Shown piece by piece: positions 52,204 through 60,773 of a DNA stretch of 64,000 nt (the first letter of the stretch is position 1; the number at the start of each line of letters is the position of its first letter). Made by a program: the position numbers and the translations under genes. The notes beneath the pieces were generated by a model. That model worked only from the letters and a program-made list of their open reading frames with translations, ran no database searches and was not told the origin of the DNA. Source of the DNA: an uncultured Dehalococcoidia bacterium (GTDB lineage: Bacteria; Chloroflexota; Dehalococcoidia; Lucifugimonadales; CATOSD01); contig CATOSD010000001.1 in assembly GCA_951812395.1 (NCBI GenBank), forward strand, positions 496,001-560,000, given 5' to 3'.

Positions 52204-53385
52204 CTAGGTCGCCTCCCCGGCTCGCACGGCGTCCGCTGCCCACGCCGCCAGCGCGTCGCAGGTCAGCCGCTCGGCCCCCGGCACGTCGCACGGCTCGACC
52301 GACATCACCCTACGCGCCTCCCTTGCGCCGTAGCACTCGTCCAGCCCGCCCAGGTAGTCGCACAGCGCGCCCGTCGCGGCGTCGGTCAGCGGAGGCGCCG
52401 CCCTGCGGTACGCGTTCGCCAGGCTGCGCGGCTGGCGGCTGCCCGCCTCTATCAGCATCAGGTCCGCCGCGGCGTAGGGCGCGGTGGAGCCCAGCTTGGC
52501 GCCCGGCGACACCGTAGCGATCAGATGCACCAGGTGCTCCACCACCTTCGCGGCCAGCTCGCGGTTCGCGCTCTGCCAGTCGCCCGCGTCGCAGCCCTCC
52601 AGGTTCGACACCAGCCCCGGCACGTCCACCACAACGTAGCCGTAGAACAGGCCGGCGGTCAGCTCCATGTCGCCGATGTGCGCCGCGCCCGCGTCCTCGT
52701 CCGACTCCTGCAGGTCGTCCACAACGGAAAAATAGTCGCTCTCGCTCTCCTCCGCGTGCACCGTGAAGGCATGGGACACGTGCACCGCCGCGTCGATGTT
52801 CGCGCCCGGATCCGACGTGACCATGCGCCCGAACAGCGCGCCGACCAGCCCGCCGGGCAGGGAGGCCTGTTGGCGGAATGCGACGAAGTTGTCGCGCTCC
52901 TCGTTGCGCCGCGCCGTCTGGAACAGCAGCTTGGCGGCCTCGCCCGCGGCCTTGGCGTCGTCGGAGTGCTCCTCGCATATGGCGCGCGCCTTAGTCTGAA
53001 GGTACTCCACCTCAGGCAGTCCGAGGAGCAGCGGCTGCCGGCCCGATTCGGTCGCTCCGCTGCTGCCGTAGACGGCTTGATTGAACTCGGTCTGCACGGC
53101 GTCGAGCAACTCGTCCGGGAATGCGCCGCCGACGCGCAGCGGCTGGATGACGCGGCGGTCGACCACGTTGCGCGAGCGGATTGCGTCCGCCGCGCCCTCG
53201 ATTGCGCCGAGCGCGAACTCGTCGTCCGCCGTGCGCCAGTGGCGCTTGAGGCACTGCGACGACACGCGCGTGCGCACGCTGCCGCCGAACGGCATCCGCT
53301 TGGCCAGTCCGCTGTCGTCGCGGTTCAGCAGCGCCGCTGGGTACGAGTGCAGGGTGTGTATCTGCAAAAATCTGGGTGTAGGCAT
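52204..53385 (-). CDS. cas7e: CRISPR-associated Cas7e (Cascade backbone)
   Basis: The 393-residue Cas7e/CasC forms the backbone that wraps the crRNA. It opens PTPRFLQIHTLHSYPAALLNRDDSGLAKRMPFGGSVRTRVSSQCLKRHWR, written here as the typical I-E start: IHTLHSYPAALLNRDD and GSVRTRVSSQCLKRHWR. Later come ANIDAAVHVSHAFTVHAEE, DYFSVVDDL and AAHIGDMELTAGLFYGYVVVD. No truncation is seen. It lies 12 bp downstream of the nuclease-Cse2 gene and two bases before cas5e. Confidence 0.96.
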   Translation of the reverse strand: MPTPRFLQIHTLHSYPAALLNRDDSGLAKRMPFGGSVRTRVSSQCLKRHWRTADDEFALGAIEGAADAIRSRNVVDRRVIQPLRVGGAFPDELLDAVQTEFNQAVYGSSGATESGRQPLLLGLPEVEYLQTKARAICEEHSDDAKAAGEAAKLLFQTARRNEERDNFVAFRQQASLPGGLVGALFGRMVTSDPGANIDAAVHVSHAFTVHAEESESDYFSVVDDLQESDEDAGAAHIGDMELTAGLFYGYVVVDVPGLVSNLEGCDAGDWQSANRELAAKVVEHLVHLIATVSPGAKLGSTAPYAAADLMLIEAGSRQPRSLANAYRRAAPPLTDAATGALCDYLGGLDECYGAREARRVMSVEPCDVPGAERLTCDALAAWAADAVRAGEAT

Positions 53386-53397
53386 GGGATTTTCTCC

Positions 53398-54318
53398 TTA
53401 TTCGTTCTGAGCGCTTGCCTGGTATGAGCTGTATTCTGCGCGATAGTAGGCTCTCGCAATTTCGATTCTTGCCTCATTCGCACGTTCTTCGTCGCTTCCC
53501 TCGTTCAGGATGAACCAAGCCATCTCGCGCCAGTTGAAGGCGGACCGCTGGCTTGACAGCATTCGAAACAGCCGGGCGAGGATTCTATGCAGCGCCGGCC
53601 CTCTTGCCGCAAGCAGAGTCGATAGCCTGTCCTCGCTGTAGAATGGCGGTCTGCTGCCGTCACCTTCGTACAGCGCGCGACCAACTCTGATTCTTGGATT
53701 GTGAGCTTGGCCGGCGGCATGCGACATCAAGGCTATACCGTGCATGATGAGCCCCCACTTATAAATGTCCGCGTTTCTCGAGATTCCCCGCTGGCTCATC
53801 AGCTTCCAGAAAACGGCGCTATTGGGACTTGCAGGGTTCATTCGCCGCAAGCTGGCCTTGTCCCCAGTGGACATCTCTGTCGCCTCAATCGCTTCGACCG
53901 TGTTCGTTATCACATCTCCGAAGTTGTACGGTATCGGGCTGCTGGCACGCGGAGCAGTTGACCGTTCTACTGTTTCGCCGCGATCTGAGGTGCCATTGAG
54001 TAGAACGTCCTCGATCTCGTTCCAGTCGTTGGGACGCCAGGTGTACGTCGGAATGTGCTGACCAAGCGCTTCTATCCACTCCTGCTGTTCGGGGAAGAGT
54101 GTGCTTTCTTCGTCCCGCTTCAACTCGGCCGCCAGCAGGTCGATCTCTCCAGTGGCGTAGTTCTTCCTCCACATCATCAGATCGGGGAATCCCCTGCCGC
54201 GCACGATGTGGATGCTATCCCTGTCTCGCAAGTGGAACGGCCGCCATCCGTAGTGGGCGGCTACGTCATGCGCCTCATTTTGGAAGAATCGCTCCGGATC
54301 TGAGCGTTGTTGCGTCAT
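53398..54318 (-). CDS. Cse2/Cas11 subunit fused to an N-terminal VRR-NUC-type nuclease domain
   Basis: This 306-residue protein sits exactly where cse2 belongs, between cas8e (2-bp gap) and cas7e. Residues about 140-306 match Cse2/CasB: FWKLMSQRGI, YKWGLIMHGIALMSH, RVGRALYEGDG, YSEDRLSTLLAARGPALHRILARLFRML and FNWREMAWFIL. Residues 1-108 are extra and match a VRR-NUC/PD-(D/E)xK nuclease: FFQNEAHDVAAHYGW (E15), GRGFPDLMMWR (D46), AAELKRDE (E65, K67) and FPEQQEWIEAL (Q78), ending YTWRPNDWNEIEDVL. All catalytic positions are present. In ordinary type I-E, Cse2 is about 160-200 residues with no nuclease. Nuclease activity on the target or non-target strand is inferred. Confidence 0.87.
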   Translation of the reverse strand: MTQQRSDPERFFQNEAHDVAAHYGWRPFHLRDRDSIHIVRGRGFPDLMMWRKNYATGEIDLLAAELKRDEESTLFPEQQEWIEALGQHIPTYTWRPNDWNEIEDVLLNGTSDRGETVERSTAPRASSPIPYNFGDVITNTVEAIEATEMSTGDKASLRRMNPASPNSAVFWKLMSQRGISRNADIYKWGLIMHGIALMSHAAGQAHNPRIRVGRALYEGDGSRPPFYSEDRLSTLLAARGPALHRILARLFRMLSSQRSAFNWREMAWFILNEGSDEERANEARIEIARAYYRAEYSSYQASAQNE

Positions 54319-54320
54319 GC

Positions 54321-55913
54321 CTAGTTCTCCTCTTCACTTTCAAACAGGAACGCTAGTCCGTCGTTTCCACGCATACGCCCCCAAAACACCCTATCGGCAT
54401 TCACGCGCGCCCGAAATCGCTGAACCGATGGGCAAGGCAGTGAATTTTGGGCCGCGTTCATGATCTTCCTGGCTTCGTCAATCACACCGTCGTCGCCGTT
54501 CATCAGCCACCGCTTGCGAATCGCATCGCGCTCGCTTTCCTCTGCCTCGAATTCGTCCTGCAAGTCATCGAAGAATTTCCCGTCGACGATTTCGTCCAAT
54601 CTGTTGGCCTGGGGCTGCGCCAAGTCATTCGGCGACGGCTTGCCGTTGCGATGCGCGCCAAAATCGCTGTTGCCTTTGGCCGCGAACGTCGCGACCGCAT
54701 GGCGTAGGATGTTCTTGACCGTGCCAACCTGCTGTATTCGCTCTCTCGCGATGTCCTCCAACTGCTTGGGGTCGCCCGGCCTGCCAAAGACCCGCAGGGT
54801 TCTGTGCCTCAGCGGGACAATTCGCTCGTGATAACCTTCGGTCCCGCCTTCGCCACGCACCATGCCGCGAGCAACCAGTTGCATCTCCTCGTCGCCGCCG
54901 GTCCCGGACGTCTCAGGCCTGAACAGCAGCGGTCGTTTCCAGTTTTCAGAAAACATCCCGTCGACCACTCTCTCGTATCCAAACTTTCGTGGACCAAGAA
55001 ACGCGGGGGGAGTCCCTCTCGGATTTGGGTTGGTGCCAGCCGGCGCCCAGGGATCCCCGGTCATTCCCTTCACGTCGACCATTCGCTTGGCGTCGGAACT
55101 GGCTCGTGCTGCTACTATCCTTCCGGCGGCAACCCTCAGCCGAATCCTCCGACACACTTCTATGTAGTAGGGGTCCATATCAGTGAGCACGCGGGACTGC
55201 GCCTTGCCGCCGTCCCATGGAATCACCCAAAGCAGCCGAAGCCCGGAGTCGGACAGCGGATACTCGTCGAGCATGGCCTGCCGGTGACCCAGAAGCGCGA
55301 CGAGGTCGTGCTGCACGTGGAGGCCAGGACGGACGGACGGCGCGAGGCTGAAAGCGGGACGATTGCCGTACCCGCTGGGCATCCTCGATATTCCGTAGTT
55401 GTACCGGCCGCCGTATCCCTCCATCGTCTGCAAAGTGACCAGCGCGTACACCCAGTCGTCCACATTCACCTGACTCGCCACCGCCTGCTTCACGTCGTGA
55501 TTCTTCGACGTGACCAGCATGTCCAACTCGTCCGGCGTCTCCACTGTGTTCTTGAAGTCTGCCGCCCGCTCCACCGACGACGCCGGTGGCTGCATGAACG
55601 CCGGCTCGGTGATGTCGTCCACCACAAGCTGCCACGGCTCGTCGTCCGGCCACTCCGGCGTCAGCCCGCGAATGATCCGCCGCCACTCGTCCGCGTTGTC
55701 GGGCAGTTTGGCCAGCCCCGCCTCCCGCACCGCCATCGCCCCGAGCTGCACCAGGAACGCGTGCCAGGAGTGGCGCTGGTGCGGACGCAGCGCCGGAAAC
55801 GCCTCCACCCTGTCCGCCATCAGCGCCGCGTACACCTCCGGCAGCGACGCATCCACACGCGAGCCGTCCGACAAGTCCACCCGAATCAGCCGTTCAGTCA
55901 GGATGTTTGGCAT
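54321..55913 (-). CDS. cas8e: CRISPR-associated Cse1/Cas8e, large Cascade subunit
   Basis: The 530-residue Cas8e/CasA recognises the PAM and recruits Cas3. The N-terminal domain shows NILTERLIRVDLSDGSRVDASLPEVYAALMADRVEAFPALRPHQ in outline (for example ILTERLIRVDL and SLPEVYAALM), followed by WHAFLVQLGAMAV. The rest contains FKNTVETPDELDML and WVYALVTLQTMEGYGGRYNYG, and a helical bundle at the end. It is divergent from the E. coli form. The ATG at 55913 (MPNILTERL) is preferred over one seven codons earlier. It heads the cas8e-to-cas2 run. Confidence 0.88.
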   Translation of the reverse strand: MPNILTERLIRVDLSDGSRVDASLPEVYAALMADRVEAFPALRPHQRHSWHAFLVQLGAMAVREAGLAKLPDNADEWRRIIRGLTPEWPDDEPWQLVVDDITEPAFMQPPASSVERAADFKNTVETPDELDMLVTSKNHDVKQAVASQVNVDDWVYALVTLQTMEGYGGRYNYGISRMPSGYGNRPAFSLAPSVRPGLHVQHDLVALLGHRQAMLDEYPLSDSGLRLLWVIPWDGGKAQSRVLTDMDPYYIEVCRRIRLRVAAGRIVAARASSDAKRMVDVKGMTGDPWAPAGTNPNPRGTPPAFLGPRKFGYERVVDGMFSENWKRPLLFRPETSGTGGDEEMQLVARGMVRGEGGTEGYHERIVPLRHRTLRVFGRPGDPKQLEDIARERIQQVGTVKNILRHAVATFAAKGNSDFGAHRNGKPSPNDLAQPQANRLDEIVDGKFFDDLQDEFEAEESERDAIRKRWLMNGDDGVIDEARKIMNAAQNSLPCPSVQRFRARVNADRVFWGRMRGNDGLAFLFESEEEN

Positions 55914-56051
55914 AATCCGAAGCACCCCCCCCATCAGACACTATACACGTTGCGAAGATATGTTCCGCACAAACATACGCCACATTTAACATGATTGTCA
56001 ACTCACTTCTTGACGCAAAGAAAGCGCACCGCACGCCTTTTGAACAAGTGC

Positions 56052-56219
56052 TTAACCATACATGCACGGCTTGCATACTACCGACCCGTCAATCTTCGGC
56101 GTTCCATCCTCCGAGCACACGCCACAGACGTAAAAGCGGCAAATCTGACAATGACCTCGCTTCATCCGCGGACAATAGTCGCAGTTGGCAGACCCTTCAT
56201 CTTCTGATACTCTTGGCAT
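56052..56219 (-). CDS. Tiny cysteine-rich protein (four CxxC motifs) between cas3 and cas8e
   Basis: The 55-residue frame starts at the ATG at 56219 with an AGGAG ribosome site eight bases upstream. It encodes four CxxC pairs in 42 residues: CDYC, CQIC, CGVC and CKPC, with basic residues between (PRMKRGHCQICRF). This pattern predicts two zinc sites, as in small zinc-ribbon or treble-clef proteins. It is read in the same direction as the flanking cas genes, 139 bp upstream of cas8e. I do not recognise it as a known Cas or anti-CRISPR protein. A regulatory or accessory role is possible. Confidence 0.6.
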   Translation of the reverse strand: MPRVSEDEGSANCDYCPRMKRGHCQICRFYVCGVCSEDGTPKIDGSVVCKPCMYG

Positions 56220-56269
56220 CAGAATAGCTCCTATTCTGGTTCCCAAACTCGGTTGAAGGCGTTATTCAA

Positions 56270-56300
56270 GCCACCGCCGGAGTACCAGTCTGGCGGTGGC
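56270..56300. terminator. Hairpin upstream of the cysteine-rich gene
   Basis: GCCACCGCC (56270-56278) and GGCGGTGGC (56292-56300) form a perfect 9-bp stem with a 13-base loop. It lies between the AT-rich segment and the small gene's promoter region. It may terminate transcription arriving from cas3, but there is no strong T-run after it on either strand. Confidence 0.4.
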
Positions 56301-56302
56301 TC

Positions 56303-56473
56303 TGTTGTTCATCCTGCTCAGGATATCATGTCCAAGTGACGAATGTAAAGACACTTCCGAAGACGCTTGCATATTAATTGCATATCTGCTACATTGCAAA
56401 TGCCAATGCGATCTTCCCCAAATGTATCTGGGGATTGACCGATGCAAGCGTCAACGGATGTGTCCACGCTTGA
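56303..56473 (+). promoter_or_regulatory. AT-rich, leader-like segment
   Basis: This stretch is far more AT-rich than its surroundings (for example TTGCATATTAATTGCATATC near 56366-56385 and CTACATTGCAAATGCCAATG after it). It lies immediately to the left of a CRISPR-repeat-like sequence, the position of a leader. It probably also contains the promoter for the leftward cysteine-rich gene and cas8e. Confidence 0.45.
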
Positions 56474-56501
56474 GGTTCCCCCGCACGAGCGGGGTCATGG
56501 G
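56474..56501 (+). repeat. Solitary CRISPR-repeat-like sequence on the plus strand
   Basis: The 28 bases begin GGTTCCCCCGCACGAGCGGGG. Against the minus-strand form of the array repeat this has two mismatches over the first 20 bases, including the full CCCCGC/GCGGGG stem, and diverges at the end. It points opposite to the main array. No second repeat occurs 61 bases on. Confidence 0.55.
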
Positions 56502-56533
56502 CCGGAGCCGGTCCACATCAGGTCGGCTCCGGC
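56501..56533 (+). terminator. Strong hairpin directly after the solitary repeat
   Basis: GCCGGAGCCG (56501-56510) pairs perfectly with CGGCTCCGGC (56524-56533) around a 13-base loop. It follows the repeat-like element without a gap. It could end a short RNA that starts in the AT-rich segment and contains the repeat. Confidence 0.45.
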
Positions 56534-57115
56534 TCGACACGCCTTATGTCACGCTGGGCCCATACCGATGCCCCAGCCCCAAATCGGCCGCGCCTCACGC
56601 ATGTGCCCTGAGCCTGTCGAACGGGTCCGAAGCCTGAAATTCCGCCCCACAACCGCGCAATCGAAGCCCCGCCTGCGTCACTGTAAATCCCCTGAACTGG
56701 CCCACAGACCCTCAAAAGCCTACCTGTTTCGTGTCAGCCCTAACGGCGAAGCCCTTGGGGCAAGGTCACCCGCCAAGCCAACACAGCTTCATCCTTCAAA
56801 CCCCTCTTGACTCTCCCGCACATCCGTGCTACGGTTTCTCCATCACGCACCTACACAACCCAATCGACACCCGCGACAGCCACCGCTGCGGCCTCCCGCC
56901 GGCTGTCCCATTTCCGCCGCATCTTGCCCGTTCCTTCCAGAATCCGGGCTCATCAGCGACTCCAAGCAGTGCAAATCGCCGACGCTCCCAGCTACGGAAT
57001 GGAACGGAACGGAACAAAACGGAACACTTTTCGGCGAAATCCCCCTTTCGTAGCGCCCCGAAAGGGAGCGTGGGCGTGAACAAGTGGCGGTCAAGGCGCA
57101 ATGGCGTTGGAAGGC
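56534..57115. other. Intergenic region between the solo repeat and cas3, no gene seen
   Basis: No frame with a ribosome site or recognisable protein is seen. It contains a CTGAGCCTGTCGAACGGG dispersed repeat (56604-56625) and a segment shared in reverse with about 5615-5650. Short GGAAC direct repeats occur around 56991-57025. A cas3-distal hairpin lies at 57043-57066. Confidence 0.5.
57043..57066 (-). terminator. Hairpin after the cas3 stop
   Basis: CCCTTTCG (57043-57050) and CGAAAGGG (57059-57066) form an 8-bp stem about 50 bases downstream of the cas3 stop on the minus strand. It is a likely terminator for cas3, which would separate it from the cas8e operon. Confidence 0.5.
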
Positions 57116-59827
57116 TCACCCCTCCAACCGCCGCAGCCCCAACCGGTCGTACGCGAACCGCCGCTCGCCGACCGCGAACGTGAATCCGCCCCCGGCCGCC
57201 GTAGCCGACACCGACTCCGGCACGTCCGCGCCGCCCAGCCAGTGCACCGGCGCCGCCAGCCTGTCGATCCGACTCGCGGCGTCGAACACCGCAGGCTGCG
57301 GCGGGTCCAGCGCGATCTCCACGCGGTCGTCGCCCAGCCGCGTGCGGATGTGCTCCTCGTCCGGGGGAAAGACCACGTCGTGGTTGCCCGCCTGCGAGAA
57401 GAACGGCGCGTCCCGCCGCACGATGGCGTAGCCGGCGGTGATGCCCTCGGCGATGTAGCCCCCCGTGATCTCGTTGGCGTGCGCCGCCCAATCGTCGCCA
57501 AGCTCCCGCACGATGGCCGCCAGCCGCTCCGGGTGCGTGGCCCGCTCCACCAGCTCACGGTTCATATCGGGGATGCGCCACTCGCCGTGCTCGCGCACCA
57601 GCCGCAGCGTCGCCTCCAGCACGCGCAGGTCCTCGTACACGCCGCCGCGCGGCCCCAGCCCGTTGGCGCCCTCCCCGCTCGCCAGCAGCGGCGCCAGAGC
57701 CTGCCCCGCGCCGGATTCGGCGTCGTCCGCGTCCGGCGTCAGCACCACGCAGACGGGCGAGGCGTAGCCCGCGGGCCGGTCGTCGCGGTCGTGGCGGTGA
57801 AGCCTGCCGATCCGCTGCAGCAGCACGTCCGCCGGGCACAGGTCGGTGACCAGCAGGTCGGCGTCGATGTCCAGGGACTGCTCCAGCGTCTGCGTGCCCA
57901 CGACCACCGCGCCGCCCGGCGGACGCTCCCTGCCCAGCCGCGCCTCGATCGCGCCGTCGAGCAGAGCGCGATCCGCGGCCGCGAACCGCCCGTGGTGTGG
58001 CGCGCGGACGCCGTTGACGCCGAATAGCAGCGCGGCGTCCCCCGCCCCGGCCAGCTCCTCCAGCGCCCGCTGCGTCTCGACGGCGTGGCCGACGGTGTTG
58101 CGCACCACCAGCACCTTCGCCCCCCGACGCGCGGCGTCCAGCGCCAGCTCCGCCACGGCCCGGAATTCCGCCATGACCCGCCGCTCTGACATCTCGACGA
58201 GCTTGGCCCGCCCGCCCCAGCCGACGGGCCACAGGTGGGAGTCGCGGGTCTGCCGGACGCCGACGGCGGGATAAGGCGCGCCTAGCGCCTCGTCGAACGG
58301 CGGAGCGTCTGCCCGGCGCGCACGGCCCGACGCCAGCCACCGCGCCCGCGCCGCCGAGCCCAGCGTCGCGGACATCAGCAGCGCGTGGCCGCCCGCGCCG
58401 GTGTGCGCGTCCAGCAGAGCCTCAATGACGCGGCCCATGTAAGTGTCCGACGCGTGCACCTCGTCCACCACCAGCAGGTTGCGCGCCAGGCAGGCGGCCC
58501 GCATGTGCGAGTGCTTGACTTTGAGCGCGGCCATCATCGCCTGGTCCACCGTGCCCACGGCCACCTGCGCCGCCAGGTAGCGCTTGGGACTCTCCGCAGC
58601 CCATGGACCCTCGGAGCGATGCTCGCCCGCCGCGCGCTCGTCGTAGTCCTGCAAATGGCGGCCCGAAACGTCGCCGGGCTTGATGTAGCCGGGCACGGCG
58701 AGCACAGCCTCCGGCCTGTTCTCGGCGGGGAACAGCCGCCCGGCGAAACGCTGGACGCGACCGTGTATCTGGCTGGCGGCGGCGCGTGTGGGCAGCGCGA
58801 AGTAGATGCCGTCGACGAGCCCCAGCTCGTACATGCGGGCGAACCGCCACAGCGCCGCCTCGGTCTTGCCGGAGCCGGTCTCGGACTCCAGGATGACGAC
58901 CGGCGCGTCCAGCGGCGCATAGACCGCGGCCCTCTGGATCGCGTTGGGCGCGAACCCGAACAGCGCGTCGAATCCGCCCGCGCCGGCGAACGCCGCCCGC
59001 TGCGCCCCGACGTCCAGCCCGACCTCCCGCAGCGCCCGGCCCGCCGCCGGACGCGCCACGCTGAAGAAGTAGTCATCGTCCGGCTCGTCCCGATAAGGGA
59101 ACCACCGCTTGTTGGAGCCGATCCAGTCGGCGAGCGTGCACAGCCCCAGGAACATGTGCTGGAACTGGGCCCTTGCGGGCAGCGCGAGCGCGCCGGCGTC
59201 GAACGCGGCGGGGAACCACCAGCGAAGCAGCCCACCGATGCGCGTCACCTGCTCCTGAGGACGCAGCCCGCCGTAGCCGCGCCAAAGCCGAGGGTTGGCG
59301 GACAGGCCGCCCTGAAGCGCCAGCGGCCTGCCGTGGTGCGAAAGCGCGGCCACGAGCAGTCCGCACACCGTCTCTCCGCTGCCGTCGTCCCAGGTGTCCA
59401 CGGCGTCCCACCACCAGCCGAACGCGTCGAAGAACCAGCCGCCCGTCTCGCTGTCGTCGTCGAGCAGCACCGGGACCAGCTCGCGGTAGTGGCCGGCGCC
59501 GCGCAGTCCGGCCGGGATGCGTCCGTCGGGGTGGTCGCCGTCGGTCCACACCCGCGTCTGGAAGCCGGCGTTGACCTTGCCCACGTCGTGCATCGCGGCG
59601 AACAGCGCCAGCCGCGCCGCCGTCTCGTCGTCGAGCGTGGCCAGCCCGCCGCAGTGCGCCAGCCGCCGCCGGACGGTCGGCTGGGCCAGCAGCGCCTCGA
59701 AGCACGCGCCCACGTCGGCGGCGTGGTGCTCCAGCAGGTGTATCTTCTCAGGGCCGGGCCGGCCGTAGGGCCGCGCCTTAGCCCAGAAACGGCGGGTGTA
59801 CACGGGGTCGATTGCAGCGCCCGACAT
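57116..59827 (-). CDS. cas3: CRISPR-associated helicase/nuclease Cas3
   Basis: The 903-residue Cas3 has an N-terminal HD nuclease domain (LLEHHAADVGACF; HD dyad in FAAMHDVGKVNAGFQ; AALSHHGRPL) and a superfamily 2 helicase: Walker A ESETGSGKTEAAL, motif II LLVVDEVHASD, motif III LLMSATLG, LEQSLDIDADLLVTDL and LLQRIGRLHRH. A Cas3 C-terminal domain follows. The start is the ATG at 59827 (MSGAAIDPVYTRRFWAKA) with GGGAGGCC upstream; the longer frame to 59872 lacks this site. Recruited by Cascade, it degrades the target DNA. Nothing essential is missing, so the nuclease on Cse2 is not simply replacing Cas3. Confidence 0.95.
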   Translation of the reverse strand: MSGAAIDPVYTRRFWAKARPYGRPGPEKIHLLEHHAADVGACFEALLAQPTVRRRLAHCGGLATLDDETAARLALFAAMHDVGKVNAGFQTRVWTDGDHPDGRIPAGLRGAGHYRELVPVLLDDDSETGGWFFDAFGWWWDAVDTWDDGSGETVCGLLVAALSHHGRPLALQGGLSANPRLWRGYGGLRPQEQVTRIGGLLRWWFPAAFDAGALALPARAQFQHMFLGLCTLADWIGSNKRWFPYRDEPDDDYFFSVARPAAGRALREVGLDVGAQRAAFAGAGGFDALFGFAPNAIQRAAVYAPLDAPVVILESETGSGKTEAALWRFARMYELGLVDGIYFALPTRAAASQIHGRVQRFAGRLFPAENRPEAVLAVPGYIKPGDVSGRHLQDYDERAAGEHRSEGPWAAESPKRYLAAQVAVGTVDQAMMAALKVKHSHMRAACLARNLLVVDEVHASDTYMGRVIEALLDAHTGAGGHALLMSATLGSAARARWLASGRARRADAPPFDEALGAPYPAVGVRQTRDSHLWPVGWGGRAKLVEMSERRVMAEFRAVAELALDAARRGAKVLVVRNTVGHAVETQRALEELAGAGDAALLFGVNGVRAPHHGRFAAADRALLDGAIEARLGRERPPGGAVVVGTQTLEQSLDIDADLLVTDLCPADVLLQRIGRLHRHDRDDRPAGYASPVCVVLTPDADDAESGAGQALAPLLASGEGANGLGPRGGVYEDLRVLEATLRLVREHGEWRIPDMNRELVERATHPERLAAIVRELGDDWAAHANEITGGYIAEGITAGYAIVRRDAPFFSQAGNHDVVFPPDEEHIRTRLGDDRVEIALDPPQPAVFDAASRIDRLAAPVHWLGGADVPESVSATAAGGGFTFAVGERRFAYDRLGLRRLEG

Positions 59828-59930
59828 GATTGGCCTCCCGCGACTGGCTATCAGGTGTCGCAGGAGCCCCACACTACCCGAACAGTTGAAGAGGCGTCAA
59901 ATGTGGCGAATCTCCACCCGGAGAGAGCGG

Positions 59931-60773
59931 CTAGTCCCGCCGGGCCGGCCTCCAGGTGACGACGGCCTGCCGCAGCGGGGCCACGCCCCGGACGGTCATC
60001 CCGTCGGGCGTCTCCTCGAGCAGCTCGTCCGCGGCGGCGCGCAATCGCTCGTCCTCCGCGGCGCCCTCTCGCACGGCCAGCCTGTGCCGAAGCTGCTCCA
60101 GCGCCGCGTCCCGGTCGGGTCCCACCACTGCGGGTTCGGGCGTGATCATCTCCACGTCCGGGTAGATGTCCATCGACCACAACAGCTCCATCAGTCGGGC
60201 CAGCCCGGGAAGCGTCGGCAGTGACTTGCCGTACACGCGCTCGAAGAATGGACTGTTCACCACACCGGGCGTCTGCACCATCTCCAGCACCGCCACCCGG
60301 TCCCTGGCGTGCTCCTGGAGCCTGGCGATGAATGGACCTGCTTCGGTGACGTGGTGCAGCACGAGGGAGCAGAGCACCATGTCCGCCTCCGGCGCGTCCG
60401 CGTCCTCCCACGGCTCGTTGATGGCGGTGACGTTTGTGATCCCGGCCTCTGCCGCGCGTTCCTTCAGCAGTTCCACCGAATCGGCGGAAGGGTCGACGAC
60501 GGTCACGCGCTCCGCCCGGGTGGCCAGCGGCAGCGCGAACCGGCCCGCGCCGCCTCCCACGTCCAGGACTTCCCTGCCCGCGCCCAGCACGCCGAAAAGG
60601 CTGTTGAGCGCCGCGTCGTCAGTGCGGTGCGGGTCCATGGGCCTGTTGGCGTATCCGAAGCCGCCGGGGCGACCCTGTCCGTGGTCGTCCCGGTTTCCCA
60701 TCTCGCGCAGCGCGGCCATGTCCCGGTCGAATGCCTGCACCTGTTCCCGCCAGGAATCTACAACAGAGTTCAA
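59931..60773 (-). CDS. Class I SAM-dependent methyltransferase
   Basis: The 280-residue protein shows motif I EVLDVGGGAGRFALPLA, acidic VTVVDPSADSVELL, motif II-like EADMVLCSLVLHHV and a C-terminal extension. The start is a TTG at 60773 with CAGGAGACTT upstream. It lies 103 bp upstream of cas3 on the same strand, but there is no reason to tie it to CRISPR function. Similar small-molecule or ubiquinone-type methyltransferases are widespread. The substrate is unknown. Confidence 0.87.
   Translation of the reverse strand: MNSVVDSWREQVQAFDRDMAALREMGNRDDHGQGRPGGFGYANRPMDPHRTDDAALNSLFGVLGAGREVLDVGGGAGRFALPLATRAERVTVVDPSADSVELLKERAAEAGITNVTAINEPWEDADAPEADMVLCSLVLHHVTEAGPFIARLQEHARDRVAVLEMVQTPGVVNSPFFERVYGKSLPTLPGLARLMELLWSMDIYPDVEMITPEPAVVGPDRDAALEQLRHRLAVREGAAEDERLRAAADELLEETPDGMTVRGVAPLRQAVVTWRPARRD

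Noticed and set aside
56262..57115. CreTA-like toxin-antitoxin RNA genes in the cas3-cas8e gap
   Set aside because: A solo repeat is visible, but I could not identify a toxin RNA or a spacer-like match to a promoter, so only the repeat and hairpin are reported.
57116..59827. Cas3 being inactive and replaced by the Cse2-fused nuclease
   Set aside because: HD, Walker A, DEVH and motif VI residues are all present, so Cas3 appears functional.
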